DNA of 64,000 nucleotides from JAJFUE01 sp039683515 (GTDB lineage Bacteria; Sumerlaeota; Sumerlaeia; MVZB01). Made by a program: the position numbers and the translations under genes. Shown piece after piece: positions 53,021 to 61,592 of this stretch. The DNA is taken from NCBI GenBank assembly GCA_039683515.1, contig JBDKRG010000053.1, forward strand, positions 1 through 64,000. Reading direction: 5' to 3'. How positions within the stretch are numbered: the first letter of the stretch is position 1; each line of letters begins with the position of its first letter. Below the pieces are notes generated by a model, which worked only from the letters and a program-made list of their open reading frames with translations, had not been told where the DNA came from and ran no database searches.

Positions 53021-55591
53021 CTACTTCATGCGCTCCAGCTTGACCGTCCGCATGTTGATGTATTGGAGCGCCGCGGGGCCGTAGGTGGTGTCCTTCTCGA
53101 AGCCGATCAGCCAGAACGGCGTGCGGCCGGCCGTGGCGCCGCGCGTGCGGATCCCCAGCATCACCGAATCGAACGGGCGCTCCGCGGTGAACTCGACGCT
53201 GAACGCCGCGGTCTTCTCCGAGGAGAACGGCACGGTGGCGATCGGCGTCGCCGGGTTGTCGGGGAGGAAGACATCGACCTCGGGCCACAGGTTCTTCGGG
53301 TCGTCGCCGAAGATCGGCGTGCCGCTGCCGGTCAGCGTCATCCGGTATTTGCCCGCGGGCGAGGCGGCGCACGGGATGACGCGGCTGACGCGCCCGGCCA
53401 TCGTCAGGCTGACCAGCTCCATGTCCTTGTACCAGCGGGCGTCGTTCCAGCCCATGTTCTCCCAGATGTAGAGGTCGGGGTAGAGGTCGAGCGCGCGCCG
53501 CTCGACGACCGGGCCGGCCGGGGCGCCCTTGGCGACCTCGATCACGACCGGCAGCCCGTAGGCCTTGACCGTGCCGATGTCGTTCGTGGCGTCCTCCTCG
53601 GTGATCGGGTAATACAGGAGCTGATACTGGCCGCCCGGGTAGTTCTTCGGGAACTCGAACGTGTAGCGCACGACCTGGCGCCCCTGCATCGGGACGCACA
53701 GCAGGTCGCCGCGGCCCTTGATCATCCCCCCCTCGCGGATCGGCGGCGGGAAGAAATGCTGGCCCCACTCGCCGAGCCGGCTGACGACGCGCGCCAGGTG
53801 GTAGTCGCCGGTGTTGTTCCACTGCAGGCCGATGCTGACCGTCTCGCCGGGCGTGACCTTGAGGACCCGCTGGCGGCCGTCGATGTGGTCGGCCGGCAGG
53901 AGGACCGCCTCCAGGTCGAGCCCCTCGACGACCGGCGCCCCGGGGTTCTTCGAGAGCTTCACGTAGCGGGCCTGCTCGGCCTCGTCCATGATGGCGGGCT
54001 TGCTGGTCAGCAGCAGGCTTCCGATCTCGCCGGGCAGGCTCGCCCACTTGACCCACGAGCGCGAGATGTCGTGGGCGGCCGTCAGCCGGTTGAACGAGTA
54101 GAACCAGCCGGTCGACAGGTCGAGCTCCTCGCGCTTTTTGCTCTCGCGCCCATCGTAGGTGGACAGGTAGTAGCTGAAAATATCGTCGTTCATGAGCAGC
54201 ATGGCGTCGCGCGGGACGTATTGCTGCACGATCCTGAGCGCCTGCCGGTAGGTTTCGGCGGGCTCGGCCTTGAGGTGATTGTCCGGCTGAAACGGCAGGA
54301 AGACCGCCATCACGACGATCACGATCGCCGCGCCCCACGCCTGGTGGAAGCGCACGAACGGCCTGGGGGTGGCCTCCTGCGCGCGCGCGCCGAGGGCCAG
54401 GTGCCGGCGCGAGCCGGCCTCGACGACGAAGTTCAGCCCGAAGATCGCCAGCGCCGCCCCCGGCAGGATCAGGTGGCAGAAGTTATACGTGTTCTGGCCG
54501 GTCAGGAAATAGAAGGCGACCAGCGCGAACGCCATCGTCACGCGGTAGACCCACGGCGCCACGACCATGCCGACGAGCCCGAACAGCAGCCCCGGGATCG
54601 TGATCATCACCGCCAGCCGCGTGAAGTAGACCTTGTACCACAGCTCGTGGTCGAACCAGTCGAGCATGGTCTTGAAATGCGGCGCGTAGAGGCGCGCGTA
54701 GGTCTGGATCATCGTGAACGGGTTGAGCCGGTAGACGAGGAAGACGAGGCACAGCCCCAGCCCCATCATGCCCAGGGCGATCAGCCGCAACCGCTTCGGG
54801 ATTTTCGCGTTGAGCATGTAGCCGAGCGCGAACGCCGGCACCCAGACGAGCGACGGGATCTTGCCCATCCCCGCGAGGGCGAAGAACATCACGAACAGGA
54901 CGTGCAGGAAAAGCCGCTGCGGCCGCGCCATGGCCATCAGGAAGAACGACAGCGCGATCGTCTGGAACGCCAGCGTCATCGGCTCGGTCGTGATCATCCG
55001 CGACAGGCCGATGTGATAGGGGTTGAACGCGATCGCGGCCATGAACAGCAGCGCGAACCACCAGCGCCGCGCCGGGCTGATCCGCGCCTGCGCCACGCTC
55101 CAGTAGCCGGCCACCGCCGCCGCCGCGATCATCGTCATCCCCCAGAAGAGCGACCAGATGCGCGCCCACGTAAACGGCTCGCACAGCGAGCCGGGGTAGG
55201 TCCTGGCGATCAGCCACGGGTAAAGGGCCAGCTCGTGGAAGGGGGAGAGGTTTTTGAGCAGCGGATCGCCGCGCAGAAAGCACTCGACCGCGTAGACGTT
55301 GCTGCGCTGGCGGTCGGCGGGGTAGTCGAACGGGGGCATGTCGAGCCGCCAGAAGCGCAGCCAGAAGCCGGCGGCGAAGACCACCGCCATCGCCAGCAGG
55401 AACCACAACCGCGGGTCGCGCCCGATGCGCGCCAGCCGCCGCCGCCACCGCGGCCCGGGCGTTTCGTCGTCCCATCCGCCGCCCGAGGCCGGGGCGCTGT
55501 CGGGGTAATCCACCGCAAAAGTCGCCAGGTCGGCCCGATCCTCGGCGTTCAGGTTCGGCTTGCGGTCGGTCTCGGGTTTGTTTTTGGCCAT
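53021..55591 (-). CDS. membrane glycosyltransferase-like protein (GT39/ArnT type) with C-terminal periplasmic domain
   Basis: 856 residues. A basic cytoplasmic N-terminus is followed by about eleven membrane helices (from residue 60 to about 420). The first loop has RLDMPPFDYPADRQRSNVYA, with the acidic residue pattern of the dolichyl-mannosyl/ArnT/PMT superfamily, and ARTYPGSLCEPFTWAR lies after helix two. The C-terminal 430 residues are periplasmic and largely beta, containing LLTSKPAIMDEAEQARYVKL and jelly-roll-like segments. It probably transfers a sugar from a lipid carrier, but catalytic assignment is tentative. Start ATG 55591 (MAKNKPETD) chosen; 55609 and 55645 are alternatives. Confidence 0.75.
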   Translation of the reverse strand: MAKNKPETDRKPNLNAEDRADLATFAVDYPDSAPASGGGWDDETPGPRWRRRLARIGRDPRLWFLLAMAVVFAAGFWLRFWRLDMPPFDYPADRQRSNVYAVECFLRGDPLLKNLSPFHELALYPWLIARTYPGSLCEPFTWARIWSLFWGMTMIAAAAVAGYWSVAQARISPARRWWFALLFMAAIAFNPYHIGLSRMITTEPMTLAFQTIALSFFLMAMARPQRLFLHVLFVMFFALAGMGKIPSLVWVPAFALGYMLNAKIPKRLRLIALGMMGLGLCLVFLVYRLNPFTMIQTYARLYAPHFKTMLDWFDHELWYKVYFTRLAVMITIPGLLFGLVGMVVAPWVYRVTMAFALVAFYFLTGQNTYNFCHLILPGAALAIFGLNFVVEAGSRRHLALGARAQEATPRPFVRFHQAWGAAIVIVVMAVFLPFQPDNHLKAEPAETYRQALRIVQQYVPRDAMLLMNDDIFSYYLSTYDGRESKKREELDLSTGWFYSFNRLTAAHDISRSWVKWASLPGEIGSLLLTSKPAIMDEAEQARYVKLSKNPGAPVVEGLDLEAVLLPADHIDGRQRVLKVTPGETVSIGLQWNNTGDYHLARVVSRLGEWGQHFFPPPIREGGMIKGRGDLLCVPMQGRQVVRYTFEFPKNYPGGQYQLLYYPITEEDATNDIGTVKAYGLPVVIEVAKGAPAGPVVERRALDLYPDLYIWENMGWNDARWYKDMELVSLTMAGRVSRVIPCAASPAGKYRMTLTGSGTPIFGDDPKNLWPEVDVFLPDNPATPIATVPFSSEKTAAFSVEFTAERPFDSVMLGIRTRGATAGRTPFWLIGFEKDTTYGPAALQYINMRTVKLERMK

Positions 55592-55874
55592 GGCTGGGGG
55601 GCTTTCCATAAAATCGCCGACGCGGCGCAACGCTTCTGGAATCATAGCTCAGAGCCGCCGCGCCTCCAATGAAATTGGCCGGGGGCGCCGGTTTCGCCAA
55701 AATGGCCTCCGGGATCGGATTCATGCCGCCGTCGGCGACGCCGGCCTACTATTTTTCATTGCATTCCTGCATAGGCTTGCCACAAGCTAAAACTTTGCCG
55801 GTCCGTCATGCCTGTTCACGGACCTGCCCAGACCCAGCGGCAAGCGCCCCGCGCGCCTGCCAGGCAGCAGCACC
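55592..55874. repeat. 283-bp divergent spacer with a partial GGCCTAC hairpin element
   Basis: No gene is seen. Positions 55677-55754 read GGCCGGGGGCGCCGGTTTCG, then GCCGCCGTCGGCGACGCCGG and CCTACT, a half-copy of the element at 41016-41086. The promoter of the gene at 55875 should lie between 55755 and 55874 but is not evident. Confidence 0.5.
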
Positions 55875-56309
55875 ATGAGCAAGAAAAAGGACCAGGAAAG
55901 CAACGAAGAACCCTTCGACCAGATTGATATCGGCGACCAGGTCAAGCACGCCAAGTGGGGCGTCGGCACCGTTCTGTTCCGCTCCGGCTCGGGCGACAAC
56001 GCCAAGGCCATCGTGGTCTTCCCGGAAGAGGGCCAGAAGAAGCTGATGCTGAAGTACGCCAAGCTGAAGAAGGTTGGCACCACATCGCTTAAGTCGGTCG
56101 AGCGCCTCAAGCACGAGGTCCCCGAACCGCGCGTCAAGCCCGAGCGGCCCCCCCGCGAGACGGAAGAAGAAGGCGAAGAGATCGAACTCGAGGTCGGCGC
56201 CCTCGGCGAGGACGAGGAACCGCTCGAGGACGAAGCGGAAGTCGTCGGCTTCGACGAGGACGAGGAAGAAGAAGAGATCGCCGGCCCCGAAGACGAACGG
56301 GAAGAGTAA
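55875..56309 (+). CDS. free-standing PcrA/UvrD C-terminal Tudor-like domain protein with acidic tail
   Basis: 144 residues. Residues 15-70 (VKHAKWGVGTVLFRSGSGDN, AKAIVVFPEEGQKKLMLKYA, KLKKV) match the Tudor-like C-terminal domain of UvrD/PcrA helicases, which binds RNA polymerase in transcription-coupled repair. Residues 80-144 are highly acidic, rich in Glu and Asp (EEEGEEIELEVGALGEDEEP). No helicase motif is present. A stand-alone copy could compete for or modulate the RNA polymerase contact; that is inference. It lies 90 bp upstream of gatC on the same strand. Confidence 0.72.
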   Translation: MSKKKDQESNEEPFDQIDIGDQVKHAKWGVGTVLFRSGSGDNAKAIVVFPEEGQKKLMLKYAKLKKVGTTSLKSVERLKHEVPEPRVKPERPPRETEEEGEEIELEVGALGEDEEPLEDEAEVVGFDEDEEEEEIAGPEDEREE

Positions 56310-56316
56310 CAATATC

Positions 56317-56393
56317 GTCCTGAGTCCTGGGTCCTGAGTCCTGAGACGATCTCGGAGCTCACGGCCCATGACTCAGGACTCAGCACTCAGGAC
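56317..56393. repeat. GTCCTGA inverted pair abutting gatC
   Basis: Left arm 56317-56345 (GTCCTGAGTCCTGGGTCCTG then AGTCCTGAG), right arm 56371-56393 (ACTCAGGACTCAGCACTCAG then GAC). The right arm ends six bases before the gatC ATG, and its last unit supplies AGGA as the ribosome binding site. Confidence 0.9.
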
Positions 56394-56398
56394 TTCTT

Positions 56399-56692
56399 AT
56401 GAACTTCACCCGCGAGGACGTCCGCAAGATCGCCGTGTTGGCGCGCCTGGAGCTTTCCGACGCGCAGGTCGACGCGTTTGCCGGCCAGCTCGGCCGCATC
56501 CTCGCCCATGTGGACAAGCTCGGCGAGCTCGACACGGAGGGGGTCGAGCCGACCTCGCACAGCCTGCGGCTGGTCAATGTCCTGCGCGACGACGTCCCGC
56601 GCCCGTCGCTGCCCAACGAAGCCGCCCTGGCCAACGCCCCCGAGCAGGAAGCCGGCTGCTTCAAAGTCCCGCCGATTATTCAGGAAATGTGA
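56399..56692 (+). CDS. gatC: glutamyl-tRNA(Gln) amidotransferase subunit C
   Basis: 97 residues, the family length. FTREDVRKIAVLARLELSDA, then FAGQLGRILAHVDKLGELDT, PTSHSLRLVNVLRDDVPRPS and a C-terminal GCFKVPPIIQ are the GatC signatures. It is the small scaffold subunit of the GatCAB enzyme that amidates Glu-tRNA(Gln) or Asp-tRNA(Asn). gatA follows after 94 bp; gatB is not in the window. The ribosome binding site lies in a repeat arm. Confidence 0.95.
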   Translation: MNFTREDVRKIAVLARLELSDAQVDAFAGQLGRILAHVDKLGELDTEGVEPTSHSLRLVNVLRDDVPRPSLPNEAALANAPEQEAGCFKVPPIIQEM

Positions 56693-56696
56693 CGTA

Positions 56697-56785
56697 ATGA
56701 TGAATGATGAGTGATGAATGATGAAAAAACGGCAAATCACGAAGCATCCACAATACGTTTCTCATTTCTCATTCGATTAATTCAA
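56697..56785. repeat. GATGAAT word between gatC and gatA
   Basis: Positions 56697-56724: ATGATGAATGATGAGTGAT then GAATGATGA. Positions 56757-56777 hold an opposing TTTCTCATTTCTCATTCG. The pairing is weaker than in other elements, but a repeat again fills the gap in an operon. Confidence 0.65.
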
Positions 56786-56786
56786 T

Positions 56787-58250
56787 ATGGCTATACCCGT
56801 CCAGTCACTCACCATTGCGCAAATTGAGTCGCTCCTTGATTCGGGGCAGGTCTCCTCGCGCGAGCTCACGCGGGCCTACCTCGACCGGATCGAGGCCGTG
56901 GACAAGAAAACGCGCGCGTTCCTGCGCACGATGCCCGACGAGGCGCTCGCCCAGGCCGACGCCGCCGACGCCGCCCGCAAGCAGGGCCGGCGCGGACCGC
57001 TGCTGGGCGTGCCGATCGGCTTGAAGGACATCCTGTGCACGCGCGGCACGCCGACGACCTGCGCCTCCAAGATTCTCGAGAATTTCATCCCCCCCTACGA
57101 CGCGACCGTCATCGCCCGGCTGCGCGAGGCGGGCGCGGTCTTCCTCGGCAAGCTCAACATGGACGAGTTCGCGATGGGCTCGTCGTGCGAGAACTCGGGC
57201 TTCCACCCGACCCACAACCCATGGGACCTGACCCGCATCCCCGGCGGCAGCTCCGGCGGCAGCGCGGCGGCCATCGCGGCGGGGCTGTGCCCGGCCGCCC
57301 TCGGCACCGACACCGGCGGCTCGATCCGCCAGCCGGCCTCGCTGTGCGGGATTGTCGGATTGAAACCCACCTACGGGCGGGTGTCGCGCTACGGCCTGAT
57401 CGCGTTCGCCAGCTCGCTCGACCAGGTCGGCCCGATGACGCGCACGGTCGAGGACTCGGCGATCCTGCTCGGCGCCATCGCCGGCCACGACCCGCTCGAC
57501 TCGACGTCGGCCGACCTCGCCGTGCCCGACTACCGCGCGGCGATCGGCCGCGGCCTCGCCGGCCTGCGCGTCGGGATGCCCAGGGAATACTTCGTCGACG
57601 GCATGGACCCCGAGGTCGACGCCGCCGTGACCCGGGCGATCGACAAACTGAACGAACTGGGCGCCGAGATCGTCGAGATCAGCCTGCCGCACACCGAATA
57701 CGCCGTCGCGACGTATTATATTGTCGCGACGGCCGAGGCATCGAGCAACCTCGCCCGCTACGACGGCGCGCATTACGGCTGGCGCCTCGGCGGGACCGAC
57801 AACATCATCGACATGTATTCGCGCACGCGCAGCCAGGGCTTCGGCCAGGAAGTCCAGCGCCGCATCATGCTCGGCACGTACGTGCTGTCGGCCGGGTTCT
57901 ACGACGCGTATTACTTGAAGGCATTAAAAGTGCGGACGCTGTTCACGCGCGATTTCGAAGAGGCGTTCAAGAAAGTCGACCTGATCGCGACGCCGACGGC
58001 CCCGACCGCCGCGTTCAAGATCGGAGAGAAGGTCGACGACCCGCTGATGATGTATCTGAACGACATCTTCACGATCAGCGTGAACCTGGCGGGGCTGCCG
58101 GGGATCTCGCTGCCGTGCGGCTTCACGAGCGGCAACCTGCCGATCGGCCTGCAGCTGATCGCCCCGACGTTCAAGGAAGAGCCGCTCCTGGCCGCCGCCC
58201 ACGCCTACGAACAAAGCCAGCCGTGGTGGCAAAAGCAGCCCGAATTGTAG
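56787..58250 (+). CDS. gatA: glutamyl-tRNA(Gln) amidotransferase subunit A
   Basis: 487 residues, standard for GatA. Amidase-signature catalytic triad visible: Lys in PIGLKDILCTRGTPTTCASK, cis-Ser and nucleophile Ser in IPGGSSGGSAAAIAAGLCPA and GTDTGGSIRQPASLCG, then GLKPTYGRVSRYGLIAFASS, DQVGPMTRTVEDSAILLGAI and GLPGISLPCGF. It hydrolyses glutamine and passes ammonia to GatB. Follows gatC on the same strand. Confidence 0.97.
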   Translation: MAIPVQSLTIAQIESLLDSGQVSSRELTRAYLDRIEAVDKKTRAFLRTMPDEALAQADAADAARKQGRRGPLLGVPIGLKDILCTRGTPTTCASKILENFIPPYDATVIARLREAGAVFLGKLNMDEFAMGSSCENSGFHPTHNPWDLTRIPGGSSGGSAAAIAAGLCPAALGTDTGGSIRQPASLCGIVGLKPTYGRVSRYGLIAFASSLDQVGPMTRTVEDSAILLGAIAGHDPLDSTSADLAVPDYRAAIGRGLAGLRVGMPREYFVDGMDPEVDAAVTRAIDKLNELGAEIVEISLPHTEYAVATYYIVATAEASSNLARYDGAHYGWRLGGTDNIIDMYSRTRSQGFGQEVQRRIMLGTYVLSAGFYDAYYLKALKVRTLFTRDFEEAFKKVDLIATPTAPTAAFKIGEKVDDPLMMYLNDIFTISVNLAGLPGISLPCGFTSGNLPIGLQLIAPTFKEEPLLAAAHAYEQSQPWWQKQPEL

Positions 58251-58307
58251 CTGATTTCGTTCGGCTCGCTATTCCTTTGGTCCCTTTCGTCCTTTTGAAT
58301 GAACCCG

Positions 58308-60035
58308 TCATCTGGTTTTCAGCCACTCCGCGCACCCGGTCCCGGCCGATGCCGGGCCGCCGAGCAGATCGCCGAAACCGGGCAGCAGCGCGTATTTTTT
58401 TTGCCAGGTGGTGTACATCAGGCCGCGCGTGTTGGGCAGCGTCCGCGACAGGGCCAGCCAGGCTTCGACGCCGGTCAAGTCAGCCGTATCGTAATAACAC
58501 GACGCCAGCGTCTGGAAGCCGTTATCCGCGAAAAACCGCATGCTTTCGGCGCGCGGCGCGGCGCCCCAGACGGCGACGATCAAATCCTTCGGGACATGGT
58601 TCCACGACCCGGTGTAGTCGCCCTCGACGAGGTAATAATCGCCATGCGCGTTGTGAGTGGGGTCGAGCATGTCGCTCCAGATATAAACCTCGGCGTCGGG
58701 CATATAGCGCCGGATGATCCGCGTCTGGCTCGTGATGCAGTCGCCGAGGAGCGCGCCCATGTTCCGGCCGGCGCAGGCGCGGCAACTGCCGCCCATGCGA
58801 ATTTCGTCCATCGAGAGGAGCACGCGCCGCGGATGCAGCCTCTCGGCGACGGCCCGGGCTTCCGTGTCGTAGATCCGGTAGAGGGCCGGCTCGGCCATGC
58901 ACACGGTCACCTGGCTCTGGAAGAGCACGACGGGGTGATACCAGCTGACGCGCAGGCGCCGGCCGTCGCCGATGCGGCCGCCGGGGAGAAGCTGCAAGGC
59001 CGGGATGGCGCGATCGACATTGTAAAAGTTGAATGTGCCGTCAACGAGCGGGGCGTAGTCCAACCCTTCGACGTACGTGGTGGCGCCGTCCTCGGAGCGC
59101 ACCGTGACGGGCGTGCCCGGGCGGCGCAGGACGTTGATCGGACCGACCTCCTCGATCGCCCAATCGTCGAGCCAGACCTTGCCGGAGATGCCGCCCCAGA
59201 CCCCCATGTAGATCCGCACCGTATCCCAAGCCATGCTGTTGAACACGAGCGAGATTTTTTGCCAATCGACGGTTGACGGGATCGTGAACCGGCGCGGGAC
59301 AATGTCGCGCCCGGCCGCCTGAATCAAAAACTGAAACCCGCCGGCCGGATTGAGCCCTTCGGTCTTGACCCAGAAGCTCACGCGGTAGCAGCGGCGCGGC
59401 CGAACCGCGACCTCCTGCATGACGCGGCCCATGCCGCGCAGAGCCGTGAAATTCTCCAGCCGCAGCGACGAGTTGCCCGCGTGCTTGACCTGCGTGTCGA
59501 CGAAGCTGATCGCGCCGGGCTGATCCTGCATGAAAAATCCGCTGAGGACGTTGCCCGCCGCATCCTCGAAGCCGCCGTTGACGATTTGCGCGGTGTCCTC
59601 CGCGACGAAATTCGCCTGCGCGCCGCTCGCGACGAACAGCGCGCCGCTCACCGGCACGCCTTCGGCGAGGTTGCGGTCGTGGGTCAACGGGCCGCCGTAG
59701 CCGACGGAAAACAGCGTGGGAATCAACTCCACGCGGTTGCGCTCGCACGCGGCGCGCACGGCGTCGAGTCGGCTGAGATACGCGGCGCTCTTCAGGCTGA
59801 AATTTTCGAAACCCAGCGACATCGCCGCGCCGTTCAATCCGTGCTGCGCGCCGGTGTCGAGCAGATTGACGATCTCCGTCACATCGCTGTCCTGCCACAG
59901 GTTCCACCCGAAAATAAAAGCGAAGCGATCCTGGAAGCGCGGCGGCTCGGATGCGGCCGCGCTCGCTGTTTGCGCGAAACAAATTCCCTGGAAGACCGCC
60001 AGAACAAAGGCCAGACCCGCTGACTTGAACATCAT
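58308..60035 (-). CDS. secreted glycosidase-like protein with inserted carbohydrate-binding module
   Basis: 575 residues. Signal peptide MMFKSAGLAFVLAVFQGICF. Residues 30-115 and 380-575 look like parts of one TIM-barrel (FAFIFGWNLWQDSDVTEIVN, LLSMDEIRMGGSCRACAGRN, YMPDAEVYIWSDMLDP, LIVAVWGAAP). Between them lies a CBM4/9-like beta-sandwich at about 145-300 (QIVNGGFEDAAGNVLSGFF, FWVKTEGLNPAGGFQFLIQA). The DE of SMDEIR could be catalytic, but no known glycoside hydrolase family is certain. GAGGTG is upstream of the ATG at 60035. It probably acts on polysaccharide outside the cytoplasm. Confidence 0.65.
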   Translation of the reverse strand: MMFKSAGLAFVLAVFQGICFAQTASAAASEPPRFQDRFAFIFGWNLWQDSDVTEIVNLLDTGAQHGLNGAAMSLGFENFSLKSAAYLSRLDAVRAACERNRVELIPTLFSVGYGGPLTHDRNLAEGVPVSGALFVASGAQANFVAEDTAQIVNGGFEDAAGNVLSGFFMQDQPGAISFVDTQVKHAGNSSLRLENFTALRGMGRVMQEVAVRPRRCYRVSFWVKTEGLNPAGGFQFLIQAAGRDIVPRRFTIPSTVDWQKISLVFNSMAWDTVRIYMGVWGGISGKVWLDDWAIEEVGPINVLRRPGTPVTVRSEDGATTYVEGLDYAPLVDGTFNFYNVDRAIPALQLLPGGRIGDGRRLRVSWYHPVVLFQSQVTVCMAEPALYRIYDTEARAVAERLHPRRVLLSMDEIRMGGSCRACAGRNMGALLGDCITSQTRIIRRYMPDAEVYIWSDMLDPTHNAHGDYYLVEGDYTGSWNHVPKDLIVAVWGAAPRAESMRFFADNGFQTLASCYYDTADLTGVEAWLALSRTLPNTRGLMYTTWQKKYALLPGFGDLLGGPASAGTGCAEWLKTR

Positions 60036-60126
60036 TGTCACCTCAGTTGTTAATGCGACGATGCCAACGCCCGAACCGATTTTATCCACCGCTCATGACC
60101 GAAACCCGCGCTGGATCATACTGCCG

Positions 60127-61062
60127 TCACCGCGGATTTGATATTTGATTAAACTGCTTTGGCAGCCGGCCGGTGAGGCCTGAGCCGGGGGGGAGGGCCA
60201 TCTCTTCCAGCAGATCCGGGTTCACGCTCCACTTGCCGGCGATTTGCATGACGTATTCCTCGTCGGGATACGCGAGGTCCGTGCGCTCGAAGTATTTCTC
60301 GTCCTTGGCCTCCGGCGAGCGTTCGTCGAAAAAATTCACGCCAAGCTCGAGCTCGCCGGGCGTTTTGGGGCCGACGTCCCACAGCGTCTCGCCGCGCTCG
60401 CCGAGGTAGGCATACGCGCGCACGATCTTGCCGGCGCGGGCCAGCGCCCAGGCGTGATATTCCACCACGCGGTGCGTCCCGAAATACTGCACCTCGTCGA
60501 AATGCCCGCCGACCTCTTCAAGAAACGGCGCGATCGTCTCGGGCTCGCTCGGGAAAGCAAACGAGACCGCAAACACCCAGCCGTTGACCGGCGGCGAAAC
60601 AAACACGCGGCCAATGTAAGCAACCTTGATGCCTTCGGCCCACGAGCACGGCCTGACCTCCGTGAGCCCCAGCGCCTCGACGACCTTCTCGGGCTCGCCG
60701 GTTCGGATCGCAAGCCACGCGCATTTATACCCAAACGCCTGCGGCGCGCAGGGGTCGACCTCGATCGGAGGCTCGTCGATCTCGGGCTCTTGCGGCCGTT
60801 GCCGCCGCTCCAGGGTTTCGATGATTTTCTTCAGGATATAGCCCAGCGCCCACAAAACGATCCCCGCCGGAATGGCCAGGAAACCGAGAAGGATCGAAAA
60901 CGTGCCGGAGTACGCCCGCTCTTCGGAAGTGACCGGGTAATGATGAGTCAGCCAGTAATATTCCAGGCCGTAGGCCGCGAACGGGCTCAGGATGAGGATG
61001 AGCCCGAGCCAGAACGACAACCGCGAAATCAACCGCGCGCAACCGGATCCTTGATTTTTCAT
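60127..61062 (-). CDS. conserved hypothetical membrane protein with KCAWLAIRTGEPEKVVEAL domain
   Basis: 311 residues. Two membrane helices near the N-terminus (LSFWLGLILILSPFAAYGLE and SILLGFLAIPAGIVLWALGY), then a soluble domain of about 200 residues: YKCAWLAIRTGEPEKVVEAL, NGWVFAVSFAFPSEPE, VQYFGTHRVVEYHAWALARA, GKIVRAYAYLGERGETLWDV. I recognise this as a widespread uncharacterised domain (found for example in actinobacteria), possibly of the immunity-protein type; that is not established. GGAG nine bases upstream supports ATG 61062 over 61086. Confidence 0.65.
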   Translation of the reverse strand: MKNQGSGCARLISRLSFWLGLILILSPFAAYGLEYYWLTHHYPVTSEERAYSGTFSILLGFLAIPAGIVLWALGYILKKIIETLERRQRPQEPEIDEPPIEVDPCAPQAFGYKCAWLAIRTGEPEKVVEALGLTEVRPCSWAEGIKVAYIGRVFVSPPVNGWVFAVSFAFPSEPETIAPFLEEVGGHFDEVQYFGTHRVVEYHAWALARAGKIVRAYAYLGERGETLWDVGPKTPGELELGVNFFDERSPEAKDEKYFERTDLAYPDEEYVMQIAGKWSVNPDLLEEMALPPGSGLTGRLPKQFNQISNPR

Positions 61063-61217
61063 TTCGGGGTTCTCCACTGCCGCCATTGTTCAAAACCGGC
61101 CGCCCGCCGCAAGGGAATTGTCGAACGGCCCGGGCTACAGCGGCGGGGCATTCTTCCGATAAGAGGATTATCTGTCCGCGCGGGTCGTGGGCTGACGTTT
61201 CGGGAGTAACGCCAACC

Positions 61218-61589
61218 GTGCGCATGCTGGGAATACTATCGGCCATGGCGGCCTTCCTGTGGGGGTTGAATTTCCGCTACCCGCAGGTCGGCGACATGGT
61301 CATGGCCCCGATCACGATGGTCGAGGGCGCCGCCACCTCCGTCGAGCTCCACAACATCCAGAAACTGGTCATCATCTTCCGCACCGAGCGCGACCGCTTC
61401 CCGACCGGCCCCGAGTTCGACGCGATCGTCCGCGACAAGCTTCGCTCCAAAATCAAAAACCCAAGCCTCGACATGTGGAGGCATCCGTATTTATATCGAT
61501 GCACCGACCGGAGCTTCGAGGTGCGGTCGGCCGGCCCCGACGGCCGCGCGTTCTCGGACGACGATCTTGTGATTACGTGGGAAGGTTGA
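61218..61589 (+). CDS. small GspG-like pseudopilin C-terminal domain protein
   Basis: 123 residues from GTG 61218 (GGGAG upstream; ATG 61224 possible). A short hydrophobic N-terminus (MLGILSAMAAFLWGL) lacks the Gly/Phe-Thr-x2-Glu pseudopilin cleavage motif. Residues 45-123 follow the GspG C-terminal pattern: FRTERDRFPTGPEF, LDMWRHPYLYRCTDRSFEVR, SAGPDGRAFSDDDLVITW with the calcium-binding DGxxxxxDD end. It may be a pilin-like periplasmic domain tethered to the membrane. It lies 3 bp before a HAMP-like gene. The same pattern is embedded in the M56 protein at 834. Confidence 0.7.
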   Translation: MRMLGILSAMAAFLWGLNFRYPQVGDMVMAPITMVEGAATSVELHNIQKLVIIFRTERDRFPTGPEFDAIVRDKLRSKIKNPSLDMWRHPYLYRCTDRSFEVRSAGPDGRAFSDDDLVITWEG

Positions 61590-61592
61590 GCC

